Shown here in pieces: positions 35,470 through 47,811 of a stretch of DNA of 64,000 nucleotides (the first letter of the stretch is position 1; each line of letters begins with the position of its first letter). This stretch comes from Sphagnum magellanicum. Its lineage: Eukaryota; Streptophyta; Sphagnopsida; Sphagnales; Sphagnaceae. The stretch lies in NCBI GenBank assembly GCA_021904315.1, contig CM038925.1, positions 13,828,501 through 13,892,500 on the forward strand. The letters run 5' to 3'. The notes under the pieces were generated by a model. The model did not search any database. It had not been told where the DNA came from and saw only the letters and a program-made list of their open reading frames with translations. Both the position numbers and the translations under genes were made by a program.

Positions 35470-35879
35470 CTAGTAGTCAAAATCACTAACATTTAAAAAC
35501 TCATGTACCTTAACCTCTTACTCATTCACCTTGTGTGTTTTTAGCAAAAAGCTATTTTAAGAACCTTAAGGTGCACTGCAAAAGATGCATCACAATTTGG
35601 TTGCAACCAATATTGGGGATACACAATCCTAAAAACATCCTTGACACCATGGGCTGGAAACTTAATTTCCAATTTTCTTATCAAACTTTTTACAACCCTT
35701 GTCAAACCGCACATGTATCATGGAGTTACATACCTAGGAAATAAATAAATAAGATATCTGAAAAGAAAGTTTTATTACCTTTGCATTGGTTTTTCACCAA
35801 TGATTTGACAATAGCAAAAACATCTGTTGTCACATATGATGGAACACCAATTTCCAAATCTTGATGCACTACCCAAATA
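35470..35879. other. Short gap between elements, no gene seen
   Basis: About 400 bp of AT-rich DNA between the TIR element and the hAT-like coding remnant. It may belong to the latter's 3' part, but no motif shows this. Confidence 0.3.
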
Positions 35880-36755
35880 TGCTACCCATTTGCTTCAAAA
35901 GCAAAATGTCGAACTCTAGAATTTATGTTAAGTACCCACTGCATCAAGATGTTTTCATGTTTGAACTTTAGTAATGATTTAAAAGCCCAAAAGTTGTCTG
36001 TTATGAACTTGGAGGTTTGATCACAAAAAATCTTATAGATGTCACCTTGACACACTTTAATAGCTACCATTAGATCACACACAAAAAATCCTTCATTTAT
36101 GCAAATTTAATCAGAACACGCATATAGATTTCAACAACAATAGGATGTAGGCAAACCCAAGCAAAACTTAGAAGTCACACAAGTTTTCATAGTTCAATTT
36201 GGCTTGTTGATTTGTATGATAGTCTAGCCATCTTCACCAACAAAACTTTGTATTTTGCCATCACTTGTTTTGTAAGGCTCAACATTGAAATCCACTTTGT
36301 TTTCACATTTTGGAGGATTTTGTTCCCCTTTTATTGCATAAGCTCTTCAAGTTTTATGAACTCCAAATGCCTTTCAGGTGAATGAGCAAAGTAAGAATGC
36401 AATGTTTGCACCAAATTTTCAAAGCAAATCACTACATGCAATCCCAACAAGGTTTGCATCGCCAAATTAGTGCGATGGGCTATATAATGGACCTATGGAA
36501 TGAGGGGCATAGTTGTCCCTAATTTGCTTTGTAACACCACTCTTGGTGCCCTGAAATACATTGACACCATTAGCCCTGAAGCATATGAGCTTTTGGGCAA
36601 TTTGGTCTCTTGGTAAACCACAATTTATCATCAAACCTTCCATCATCACCTTGGCCAAATTATCAATCCATGACCCTTCAACCACTCTATCCAAAGATAT
36701 GAGAATTGGAATCCTTACCCAATTATGCTTTATGTAGTAATGGACAAACAAACAA
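35880..36755 (-). mobile_element. hAT-like transposase remnant (DUF4371/zinc-finger-MYM type)
   Basis: Read on the minus strand from 36751, the DNA gives IPILISLDRVVEG, LICFRANGVNVFQGTKSGVT, then across the next 400 bases AHRTNLAMQTLLGL, FENLVQTLHSYFAHSPERHL and NKILQNVKTKWISMLSL, then from 36082 CDLMVAIKVCQ and FKSLLKFKHENI. This is the order of the catalytic region of DUF4371-containing hAT-like transposases. Internal stop codons and frame changes occur, including one near 36347 and one near 36500. N- and C-terminal parts, TIRs and target duplications were not found. Old and inactive. Confidence 0.75.
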
Positions 36756-38811
36756 GATTAATTATCCATTGTAGAAACTTCATCCAAACAACCCCCATTA
36801 TTGCTTTGGTTGCCCTTAAAACCTCTTGATGCATGAATTATGCCATTATTTAGCCGGAGTTATCATTCTAATGTTTCTTACTTTTTTTTTGGCATTTGCA
36901 AGAATTAAAACAAAGGCTTTTGTTAACGGGTAGAAAATTCTAAACTAATTAGTTCCATAGGCCTCCTATTAACTACTAATTACTAATGGTAGACTTATCG
37001 TTTCTTACCCAAGGGGTGAAGCTAGTGGGATTAGGTAGTTCGAGTTAATGAATGGTTGGGGGTAATCCACCCAATCAATTATGAGATTTCTAAGAAAGCA
37101 TTAGGATAAAGGCCTTATTTTCTAGGGGTCAATGTGAGCCTTGTGTGTGGTATGTGGGGAAGAGGGACTAAAGGAAGTGCAAGATGATGGAGAAATTCAT
37201 TCGATACTTAGAAGAGTGGGAAAATTGGGAATGGAAGACTTTCATGGAGAGGGTTGTAAGGAATGGAAAAGGATGTATGTACCTTTATCTGTGATTTTAA
37301 TGGAATATGGTTGAAGGACTCAAGTTTCTTGTGAAATATTGCTATTCTATTGAATGAATAAGGTATAATGGTTGATATTCTACAAGTAAGATGCTTCATT
37401 AAGTTAGTAGTTTTGTATTTTCTTTAGGACAAAGAGTAATGAGAACCTATGGTAGCCTTTGGATAGTTAAATTATTAATTGCCACTAGAAAATAACAGTT
37501 AGTCCTTGATGGTAGAAAACAAGAAGAGGAAGATCGACAAAAAGTCGCATGTAGACTAAAAGGTACTTTTGCAAGTCGTAAACAAAGGCTATGAAGGAAG
37601 GCAACAAGTTGTAAATGGTGGAGAATAGAGGAAGGATTTCTTGAGGTGTTGTAGGCAATAGATTGAGTCACCAAAGGACCTATAAGGCTTGAAGAGGAAG
37701 GACAATAATAGTAGAAGGTATGTAGACCCCCTCGACAACATTTAAGAATGTTATAGGTATTGTAGAACCAAGGAGAGTAGCTACTTTCAGGTTTTGACCA
37801 CTTTTCATGTTTCCCCTTTTTACTTTCTCCCAACTACCCCTTGATTTAGATTACTTATAAGAGGGTAGGTTTGGTTTTAGGCAATAGACCCTTACCTACC
37901 TCCTTCTTCTTGGTATGACGTGTTATTTATTACTTGAATAGTTGTAGTAAAATAAGCTAGTGAAGGTAATTTTCTTGTGGATTAATAAAATGTTGACCTT
38001 GCCCTTTGGTCCTACCACCTCAAGGACAATAATAATCGGGGGCCACAATTTCACCCTTTTACAACTTCAATGCTTCATATTCCAACATGGGATGTCCTTG
38101 TTGCAACAAATGCAACATAATAGCAAATTGCACAACTTTTTAAGCCTATTCTCCAACAACACCATTTGCAACTTGGGCAACAATAGATTCACAATTTCAA
38201 GAAGTAAACAATTTTTTATTCTTGGCATGCCTTGAAACCTTTGAATAATACCAATCCCCTTTCTTCACATCAATCGCAATATTCTTTTTAATCTTTTTAT
38301 GATGTGCATGCTTACAGAGAAAATCCGATTTAAGAAGCATCAAATTATATTTTTTTTCCACCTCACTACAAATTCTACATTTGATAGTGTGCAAATTGCC
38401 ATTTGACCTTACATACAATTCTGTTTAGGGAAGTTTAGTGGTCCAAGAGTCTTGAAATTTTTTAGTTACATCATGATTATTTTTCTTGATTCTTAACTTA
38501 AACTAAGCAATAGACAAACCTTCTTCAAGAGGGGTGCAAGACTTTCTCAAAGATATAACAAAATTTTCATCATTTTAATTTGAAGGATTAAAATTGCCAA
38601 GAAAAAAAATATGGAGGGGATGATGAAAAAGAAACATGAGATGAAGAAGCACCACTATGGTCATCAATTATAAGCGGCCCATCCATAGTAATTGGATTCC
38701 TACTAGAATATAATTTGAATTTTTATGATTGTGGTAGTTGAAGAAACATTGCCAAACCTTAAATTGGATTTTAGATTTTTTGTGGAACCTTAAACTACAC
38801 CTCCAAACTTT
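36756..38811. other. Intergenic DNA, no gene seen
   Basis: Unique-looking AT-rich sequence. A 128-codon minus frame (37447-37833) has no recognisable domain and no supporting splice context, so I leave it out as a gene. Confidence 0.35.
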
Positions 38812-39145
38812 CACTACAAGAAAATGTGGTTTTTTAAAAGGCCAACTTGACCAAAGTGTCCACATTGACCCAAAGGTATGTCCATTTTGGCTAAAGGTTT
38901 GGGGCATGAAAAACACATGTTACATTTGACTAGTACATTTGACTAAAGTGACGTTTTTAACCAAGTGTCAAATCAAAGATTTGGTCAAAATGGACAAATG
39001 TCCAACAAAATGGCCATGGTTTAATCAAATTGGCCATATTGAATGGATAGGGTTTAATCAAATTGGCCATCTTGATTTGACTTTTAGTCAAATTGACCAT
39101 TATGATTTGAGACTTAATCAAATGAACCATACTCATTTGATGACT
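38812..39145 (+). mobile_element. CACTA-type terminus with subterminal repeats (partial element)
   Basis: CACTACAAGAAAATG at 38812 matches the canonical plant CACTA (En/Spm-like) terminal motif. It is followed by many short direct and inverted variants of TTTGACCA/TGGTCAAA and AATTGGCCAT up to about 39145, as expected for CACTA subterminal repeats. A possible inverted counterpart lies near 41391-41420, where the reverse complement reads CCAACTTaACCAAAGTGTC against CCAACTTgACCAAAGTGTC at 38845. The far terminus was not found and no transposase is present. Confidence 0.5.
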
Positions 39146-39411
39146 TAGCTTACTAGTTAAGCTTCGGTTACCTACCTAACTTAACATAATTAGTAGGTTA
39201 AAGTAGGCTTAGACTACGTTCTTAGCCTAACATAATTAATAGGCTAGTAGGATATTTGTTAAATAATAACCTAATTAGTAGCCTCACTAGATAGCCTAGC
39301 CTAAACCTATTTAGTAAGTTACCAAGGACATAACCTAGGACTACTAAATATCCTATAACTAGGTAGTGTAAGCTTTCTAAATAGGTATCCTAGGTGACCT
39401 AGGCTTACTAG

Positions 39412-39566
39412 CACTACTACAAAAATGTTGGTGCAATTCACTAATCCCTGTTCATTAGACCAGTGAATTCACTACTTCTTCACAAGTCTTTGTTCACTAC
39501 AACTAGTAAATTCACTCAAAATCTAGTGAAATCACGTGGTGTATAAGGACACATTTTGTTGTAGTG
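39412..39566. mobile_element. 155-bp CACTA-type MITE with 3-bp TAG target duplication
   Basis: The left end CACTACTACAAAAATGT pairs with the reverse complement of the right end, CACTACAACAAAATGTG. The element is flanked by TAG on both sides (39409-39411 and 39567-39569), the 3-bp duplication size expected for CACTA elements. The interior repeats ATTCACTA and AGTGAATTCACTA-like words and has no coding capacity. It sits in, and interrupts, the CTAGG array; TAG is common there, which weakens the duplication evidence slightly. Confidence 0.75.
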
Positions 39567-40930
39567 TAGGTAGACCTATTAGCCATGTATGTAGCCTATT
39601 GGCTTAGGCCGACTATAGGTATGTAGCCTAGGCCTACTAGGTAAATAACATAAGCCACCTAGGCCTACTAGGTAGGTAGCCTATCCTACTAATTAGGTAA
39701 GTAGCTTAGGCCACTTAGGCCTACTAGGTATAAGGTAGCTTAACCTAGGTTATCAAAATATTTTTGGTAGTTACATACATAGCATAGGCCACTTAGGCCT
39801 ACAAGGTAAGTAGCTTAACTTAGGCCACTTAAACCTATTAGGTACGTATGTAACCTAGTTTAAACCACCTAGGCCTACATGGTAGGTAACATAACCTAAG
39901 CTTACTAAGTAGGTACGTAGCCTAAGCAAGGCTACCTAGGTAGGTATGTAGCTTAACCTAGGCTATTTAAGTAAATACATAACTTAACCTCAGCTACCTA
40001 GGTAGGTATGTAGCTTAACCTAGGTTATTTAGGTAGGTACATAGCCTAACCTAGGCTACCTATGTAGGTATGTAGCTTAACTTAAACAATTTCGGTAAGT
40101 ATGTAGCTTAACCTAGGCTACCTAGGCCTATTAAGTAGGTTTGTAGCCTAACTTACACCTACTAAATAGGTATGTAACCTAGGTTAGGCTACTTAAGTAG
40201 GTACATAGCTTAGGTAGCCTAGGTTAGGCTAATTTAGGCCTACTAAGTAGGTACGTAACCTAATCTAAATTACCTAGGTAGGTACACAGCTTAGGTAGCC
40301 TAGGTTAGCCTAACCTAAACTTACTAAAAAGGTATGTAACCTAACCTAGGCTACTTAAGTAGGTACATAATTTAAGTAGCCTAGGTTAGCTTAACCTAAG
40401 CCTATTAGATAGGTCCATAACTTAACCTAGTCCTACTAGGTAGGTACATAACCTAACCTAGGTTACCTAAGCCACTTAAGCCTATTAGGTAGGTATGTAG
40501 CTAACTTGGGCTAAGCCACTTACGTTACTAAGTAGGTAGCCTAGCCTAATATTAGGTTGGTAGTTTAACCCTAAACCTATTTAATAAGCTAGGCTACCTA
40601 CCTAATATGCTTAGAGTAGATCTATTAATTATAGGCTAATAGATACCTACATAACTTACTAAATAGCATAGGCATAATTAGGTATAAACATAAACTTAGT
40701 AGGTATTTATAAGGCTTAATAAACTATAACCTACATGTTACCTAAGTACATGCATTTATTAATAGGTACCTCCTACCTACCTAATTTAACTTACCTATTT
40801 ATGTAAGTAGTGTAAAAAACTTCAAATTCATTTAATGCAATATGTTGAAAAAAAATTCATGGAAATTGATTATGATATGTTAGTCCAAAATCATGTTTAT
40901 TATAATATGTTGTTAAAAAAAATCACCTTA

Positions 40931-41004
40931 TGGGGTGGCGGTGCAATGGGTAAGGACTTGACTTCTCAATTTGAAGGTGAGGAGTTCAAGTCCCCACACT
41001 TGCA
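40931..41004 (+). mobile_element. tRNA-derived sequence (SINE head or tRNA pseudogene)
   Basis: An A-box-like TGGCGGTGCAATGGGTA (from 40936) is followed about 32 nt later by a B-box-like GAGTTCAAGTCCCCAC (from 40982), spacing suited to an RNA polymerase III internal promoter. It interrupts the CTAGG array. The flanks do not form an acceptor stem, so it is not an intact tRNA gene. No poly(A) tail or target duplication was defined. Confidence 0.45.
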
Positions 41005-41260
41005 ACCTTGGTTACTTTGGTTACTTAGGTGACTTAATTAGGTAGCCTATGTTGCAAATCCTACTAAACCACCTAAACTAGGCTACTTGGTTTAACCTAG
41101 GGGGCTTGGCCTAGCCTAAGTGTCTAGCCTAGGTGGCCTAACCTAGGCCTAGGACATAAGGTTGGTAGGCAAATAAATAAATTATTTTTGGCATTAATTA
41201 TTAGGTTTATTAATTAAGTAGGTAGGTTAGGGTAGGGTAGGTAGGGTAATTAATTAATAT

Positions 41261-44200
41261 TTTCATATTAATGTTAAATAGAATAATTTAAATAATATAT
41301 AATTTTTGGTTGTTGCCCAAATTATATTATTAAGACGGTGGTTCAATAAAAAAATGTAGTAACAAAAACCTAGTCAAAAAGACCTAGTCAAAATGACACT
41401 TTGGTTAAGTTGGACATGGGGGGAAAAAATCATACATGGGGCTTTTTTGACCAAAATTCTTTGTTAAAAAAGTCAGGATTTCTTAAAATGTCTAGAGATT
41501 CAAAAATGAAAACACAATGTTGAGTGAAACAAAAGAAACCTTTTAGAGATAAACAATACTCTTGATTATGCAAGAAAATGAAGATGCACATTGGATCAAT
41601 GTATTTATACACTTGAGAAGCTAGGAAACAAACTTCAACATATGACATGGGGGGGGTTGGGGTGGGGGGGTCCAAAATGCTAACCTTTCAAGGTGCACAA
41701 AATAGAGCTTTAGTAAAATCAATAAATACAAATCCTTCCCATGCTTACACATTGCACAACAAGACTTGATTATGCACAAAAATGATAATTCATAATATTA
41801 GGCTTTAGCATATCATAAAAACTAAAAGTTGGTTGCAAGTAACAAAATATGAAAAAAATTGCATAAAATGTGATTTCAATAGAATTGACACATCTTGATT
41901 CCTTCCATTTATAGAAACCAAATTTGATTCTACAAGACGATACAAATTCACACAAACTTTCCACAAAAGAAGTTATTGTTTCAAGAAATAAGTTGTACCA
42001 AAAATAACACAGAGGGGGATCCATAATGCTAACCCCTTAAAACAACTAGGAAGAAAACACCTTCAATAAAATCAACACATCCCAATCTTGTTCACTACAA
42101 CATTAGACTTGCAATCGTGAGTAAAGTTAAATTTTTCTTATGAAGGTTGAAGATCAAACTGTCAAAAGAAAAACTTGCCTCTAATCTTTCATGGAGATTT
42201 GATGGGAAAATGGGAAATAATTTCATGGATGTTCTTGGGATTTTGTAAGATTGTGATGCACATGGACCCCTAATGCACTAAAGCCACTAACCAACAACCA
42301 CTAATTACGCACGATGCACAACAAGCTTCATTATGGACTTTTGTCCTACACATTACAATGAAACACAAAAGTGCCTTGAGTTCCACAACAAAAAAACAAA
42401 TCAAGTTTGCCACAAAAAATATTTTATTCGTCGACGCAAGCTTGATTATGAAAACTTCAATGTTGATTCCAAATTCCAACATAAGCTAAGATTTGGTTGT
42501 TAAATTACTTGTTACATTCTTGATGCACAATGCACATTGACAAAATATCAACTAGAATGAAATGCCTAAGGTTGGCAAATATAAACAAAGCTCCACAACT
42601 CTTAGTGACATGGCATCATTGAAGGGCAGAATTTGGTGAGGAGAAGAAAGAAATGAGAGCTTTTACTAGTGATCTCTTTTAATAACTATGCAAAAAAATC
42701 TAGTGACAAAGAGAAGGACGTTCTTACAAACAAGCACTATGGATGGTGGAAAGTGGTTTTTCGACAAGATCAATGATTCACTTCATTGCTACTTGGCAAC
42801 ACCCTAAAAGGTTTAGGGTTTGGACAAGTGAATTAGCATCATCAATGGATAGCTTTTTAGCCCATCCCATCACATCTGGAAAAATTTCATCATTTGGCCC
42901 CCCTTTTTTCCTTTGTACTAGTGTATAGATGCACAATCAAATGGCTCACATTTGTGACAATTTTTTTTCATGGGTACCATTTATTCAAATGTATATGGTG
43001 ATTAATATATCCTTAGATCTATTACTTGGGATTGGAGCTAAACTAACAATTTCATTATGAAGATACTTATGTGGTTATTTATTAATAAAAAACTCATTTG
43101 CTAGTAGTAATGGACTTTTGAAATCGAAAAATATGGATTGGTCATTTGATTAGGACATCACAAATTTTTTTTTAATATATTGATTCACATTCCAAATTTG
43201 TTATTGGGACTCAATATATGATGAAATACAAAATGATAAACTCATATCATGAATCTTTTATTGGAAAACCTTAATCATTTAATAGTTAGGGATTTTTGAA
43301 TGGTTAACATTTGACCATATTTTCATAAGTTCATATGAATTACAATTTTTGTTTTTTTTTCAAAATTTTTGTACCTAAAACATAGCTTTTGAAAACTTTA
43401 AATGGGTCATTGTTCATATGGACTTTGTGAGTTTTCTTTTTAGAACTCCCAATTCAAAAAAATGACGTCAGTTACATTAAATATAAATTTTCACATAGAT
43501 TTGGGAAGGTTTGTAGGTGATTGAACATGTATTATTCAAGGATTACAATAATAACATTTTTAAAAATAATAGTTGTGTCCATTTGAATGATTTAAAAGAA
43601 TCTTGTATGGATTCATAAGGATTATAAATTTTGCCATTTTTGAGCCACTCAACTATGCATTCACCCTAGTAGCTACCATTTCTTTAAAGTAGAAATCTAG
43701 CTATAATTTTCCATAAAAAAACATTGCACCCAAGGATACTTTTGCCCTCAAATTCTTAAATTGAATGAATTCATTCAAATTCAATTGATGAAAAACAAGA
43801 TGCAAGTGGAGCACAAGGCATGAAAATATGCTTTGATAGATGTTGTGGATAACGGAGCGATGAAAAGTTATATTCATTTCATTAATATCAAGGATAGTTA
43901 AGGACCACTACTACGCAAATTCCATTCCATGTAAACCAATTGGCATGGAAAAACAATTGTAATTCCTTGTGTAATGTGATGAACATTCCCCATGTTCTAG
44001 ATTAGGATAAACAATTGAAATTACCTTTGTAATGGGATGTTCGAAAGTGGGGTTTGTGTTTTCATCCCCTTTGGATTGAACTAGGAATAAGATTTTTTTC
44101 CCATGTGTGGTGATGTGGTATAGCGTGAATGTTATTTGATGTTGGATTATGTTTCTAAATGGCCATCGTAGTCATATGGGAGAGTTGTACATAAATCTTT

Positions 44201-44499
44201 CTAAATGTGACTAACATGCCATGATTGAACTTTCCTTTTGAGTCTCTTTCAAAATGTTGCAAAACTCCATGTGTTGCACAATCTCTTGTTACTTGTTTGT
44301 AGTATATTCTTGAAGTAAAGTTAGACAATTTTCTCACATGGGAATTGTCTAAAAGCTTCTTGTGTAAATTTATGTTAATTATTGTATTAGCAACACATCT
44401 AACATATCAATTTGTCAATCAACCTTAATGCATTGACCAACATTCTCATAATAATGTTTTTTTTTTCCTCACTTGGTCTCCTTGTGTTGGTTGTCATCT
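41261..44499. other. Intergenic DNA with degenerate repeats, no gene seen
   Basis: Between about 41560 and 42480 the phrase CTTGATTATGmA recurs with GGTCCAAAATGCTAACC/GGATCCATAATGCTAACCCC variants, suggesting two to three very diverged copies of a 300-400 bp unit. The remainder is AT-rich and unassigned. A duplicated TTAGGATAAACAATTGAAATT-like phrase occurs near 43950-44030. Confidence 0.35.
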
Positions 44500-46460
44500 C
44501 AAAAATATCCAAACTCATGTCCTCTTCAACCCTTTGATCAACAACACCCCTTTCAAATTCAACCTATGGATGCAAATGATAATAACATTTAAGAAACATA
44601 GGAAATAAAGATTTTTTGTCATATTTTTCAACAATTGCCTTACCTTGTTCATGACCAATAAGCGAGGACACAAGATGAAGAGTTTTGAACCTAAGGTCCA
44701 ACATTAAAGAAAATATATTATGGGCCTTTCTTTCTTCATATTTTTTCAAAAGGAAAGAAAAGAATCCAAAACCTCAATAACTTCCTTCTTTATGTTGGAG
44801 GCTAAACATGACAACTCTTAAACAACATTTCCATCTTCTTCCATTAAGTTGTCAAAAGTTGTAGAATCAATTTCATCTTTGAATTTTATACTCATGGACA
44901 TGTCATAATTTAGTGCATCATTTAACAACCAATGACCCTTAAACTAGTTCAAAATACAAACAGACACAACATGGCTAAGAGAATCAATAATGATGTGACA
45001 AATGTGCCATGTTAAAGGAGGTGGTACTCTTGCATTCATTTTCATAAAATTTTGCCTGTTATAACATAATATAATTGTTTCTTTGAACTATAAAGCTTCC
45101 TGGAAAAGGATAACTTTGTTGCCAAATTTGCAACAACAAAAGAAAATGTTAGATTATGCACAATAACAGTTGAAAAAAAATGAAGAAAATGTTATGAAAA
45201 GTAAAAATTGACAAAAAATGTGCACATAAAAAAGTCTAAAAAATTGAAAATTTATCTTGTCTTCATTAGAGTATTCAATCTTTGAGGGGGAAGACTTGAT
45301 TTTACATGTGCCTTTTCCCATTCTTGTCTACCCTTTCCATATTTTTTTGGCCAAGTTATGCATTTTTGCAAATCTCCTTGAATAGATTTGATTAACACAT
45401 ATCATAAATCTTTGCAAACTTTTTCCTTTGTTGTAGCATATTGGCAAGCCTTGGAAGATGCATGCCCAAAATAAATGCCTTGAAAACTTTCCTCTAAACC
45501 CAACATATCACAACTTATAATTGATTTTAAGGTTGTAGTCATAGTGTTCAGATTAAATCCTTCATCTTTAACATAAGTAATAATTTTTCTTCTCAATGCA
45601 TAACTATCCAACAATCCTATCAATTTTTTAGCCAAAGTCTTTCTAGTGATGTCTATTGGCTCAAAAAGACCAAAGATAATGTGCTTTGGATGCTAATCAT
45701 GTCTTTAAAAATTAATCACCAATGCAATAAAAAATATCATGTCTAGCTTTTGACATCCACATATCAAAGTTTGCAATTGTAGAATGACATTTTAAAAAAG
45801 CTAATCAAACATATAATTATTTGGTTTTTTCCACTAATTCGGGCATTAATTCATTAAAAATTTATTTTCTGGAAGTAAAAACAATTCTTGGACACGAATG
45901 CATATTAAATATTTTTAACCAAGTACTTTCTACAAATTGTAAAAGAAGATGGTTTTTGACAATTAAAAGAGTCAAATTTTCTAGAAATTGTTTTTGCTAC
46001 ACATCATTATTCTTAAAAGGTTCTTTTGCAGCAAAAAAACTAGATATGGAGTTAAAATAAATGTTTGGTCTCTTTTTGGAAGGTTATCTTTCATCTTCCC
46101 TCAAAGGATAATTAATTTCTTCTTCATTTTTTAAAAAAAATATTAGAATGATCTAAATTGACATGTTTCCTCTATGGAGCTATGTCGTTAATTGTATTAT
46201 ATATGATTAATCCTTTCCTAGCTTGAGTTTTTGGATTTACATTCAATATTATATTATTGTAACAAAGAATACAATGCATAGTTTGAAGATCTGTTACATT
46301 GATTTCTTTGTTATCATTAACACAATAAAATGCCTAACACAATGCATTTTTGCTATTTCTTCTCCAAAATACTCTTTGTGCATGTAATTTCTTTAAATTA
46401 TTTTCATATTTATGGATTCCTATTTCCTTCTATTTGAAGACTTCCCATTTTTTCAAGTTC
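44500..46460 (-). mobile_element. hAT-type transposase fossil (BED zinc-finger class)
   Basis: Read on the minus strand in order: a BED-finger-like part near 46400-46200 (TMHCILCYN, NVNPKTQARKGLIIYNT); then 46060-45800 (FLENLTLLIVKNHLLLQF); then a short FDMWMSKARHDIF near 45760; then 45635-45402 (KKLIGLLDSYALRRKIITYV, MTTTLKSIISCDMLGLEESF); then WPKKYGKGRQEWEKAHVKSS near 45340; and 44749-44570 (KAHNIFSLMLDLRFKTLHLV). This is the collinear layout of a plant hAT transposase from finger to the region before the C-terminal dimerisation domain, which was not found. It is interrupted by many stop codons and frame changes and is inactive. No TIRs or 8-bp target duplication were located. Confidence 0.85.
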
Positions 46461-47059
46461 TAGAAAAAGTTCATATTTTATTCTTACTTCATTCATAAAT
46501 ACATCACCTGTATTTTCATTTTTAGAAGACTATTCCATTATTAATTCAATTTGTGATTAAGAATTACTACCTTGATGAGTAGTGAAAAAAACTTAACAAT
46601 TTTATGAACTTATCAAAGATTAAAAACTAACATTTACAAGTAATTACAAAATGTAATCTATCTTCTAAGATTTTACAAAACCAAGATATGTATATTTCTA
46701 AAATTTTACAGAAAGTTTAAGGATTATAAGGTGGAAAAGTATGGGGCTTTTGGGTGAAAGAAAATTATAGTTTATGTTTAAATTTAGGAAATCTCGCAAA
46801 AAAAAAGAAAAGCACATGAATTAAAAAAATGCTACATAATGAAAATAAATAACACAAAATGAATAAAAAAATAGAATGGCATAAATGCGAGTGTAGCAAT
46901 AACCAAAAAAATGGAAAATATGCAAAAAAACTTACCTCTGGTGTTCAAGTTAGTGTTGAAGCTTTGAGCTTTGACTTGCACATGGTAAAGGTAGGGGAAG
47001 TACCATATTAACCAAACAAAATAGAGTAGCAACAATGGTTGGGCTAATAGGTACCTGAA
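46461..47059. other. AT-rich DNA flanking the hAT fossil
   Basis: No gene or clear element end was found. It may include the 5' part of the hAT element. Confidence 0.3.
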
Positions 47060-47560
47060 ACACAAGAAAAATGATAGTGTAAAAATAACAATGTGAGGGG
47101 AGTAACAACATGAGAGGAGTAGCAGGGCGAGAAGAACAATGTGAGAAAAATAGTAATGCAGGAGTCCAACAGTAGTGAGAAAGGAACAATAGTGCAAAAG
47201 GAGCAGTGCAAGAAGAGCGACAACATTAGGAACAACACGAGAGGAATAATGTGAAAGAAGCAGCACAAAGGGAATAGTGTATGAGGAGCAATGTGAGAAC
47301 GACAACGTGAGAAGTAATGCGAGAAGAACAACAATGCAAAAGAGTAGCACAAGAGGAACAACATTGCGAGAGGAATAAGAGTTCAAGAAAAACAACGCGA
47401 GAAGAGTAGCAACAACAACCTACACCAAACACCAATGATAGCATGAGAAAGCAACACCAACAACACAACAACATGAGAGAAATGTAGAAACAAAAAACTA
47501 ACACTTAACAACGACAACACAAAACAAAAATACCAACAAAATCACAAAGAACATAACCAA
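47060..47560. repeat. Purine-rich degenerate minisatellite (GAGAAGAACAAC-like)
   Basis: The stretch is composed of variants of AACAACGTGAGAAGAGTAGC, with short units of 12-25 bp in irregular order. On the minus strand all three frames stay open for long distances (a 187-codon frame spans 46832-47395), giving hydrophobic Leu/Ser/His-rich translations. These are a composition effect and not genes. Confidence 0.65.
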
Positions 47561-47811
47561 CACGCATGAAATGAGCATAGCAAGATCACTAGAAGACAAA
47601 AAAAATGTCACCATGACCAAAAATGAAGCCTAGGCTTCATTTTTATACTCTTTTTTAATCCCTAACCTTAAACATCAGCTCTGCCTCCCTAGGCAACGAC
47701 GACTATTTAGGAACCTTAAACCTTAAACTACTGAGAACTAGATGGAAATTCTTTGAGAGAACTTGTCCAGTTCCTCAAAAAATAATAATAATAAAAAGAA
47801 TCGGTTTTCAC

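Larger units (their letters stand above)
39146..41260. repeat. CTAGG-rich degenerate low-complexity array
   Basis: About 2 kb is built almost wholly from variants of TAGGTAGGTACGTAGCCTAA, CCTAGGCTACCTAGG, and AGGCCTACTA. Reading either strand gives similar words because many units are near-palindromic around CCTAGG and AGGCCT. No constant period is apparent. The array may be the interior of the CACTA-type element at 38812. It hosts a MITE and a tRNA-derived piece. Confidence 0.85.

Noticed and set aside
37447-37833. 128-codon minus-strand frame
   Set aside because: No motif, no splice context and intergenic composition.
46832-47395. 187-codon hydrophobic minus-strand frame resembling a multi-span membrane protein
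   Set aside because: Derived from a purine-rich minisatellite; all minus frames are open there.
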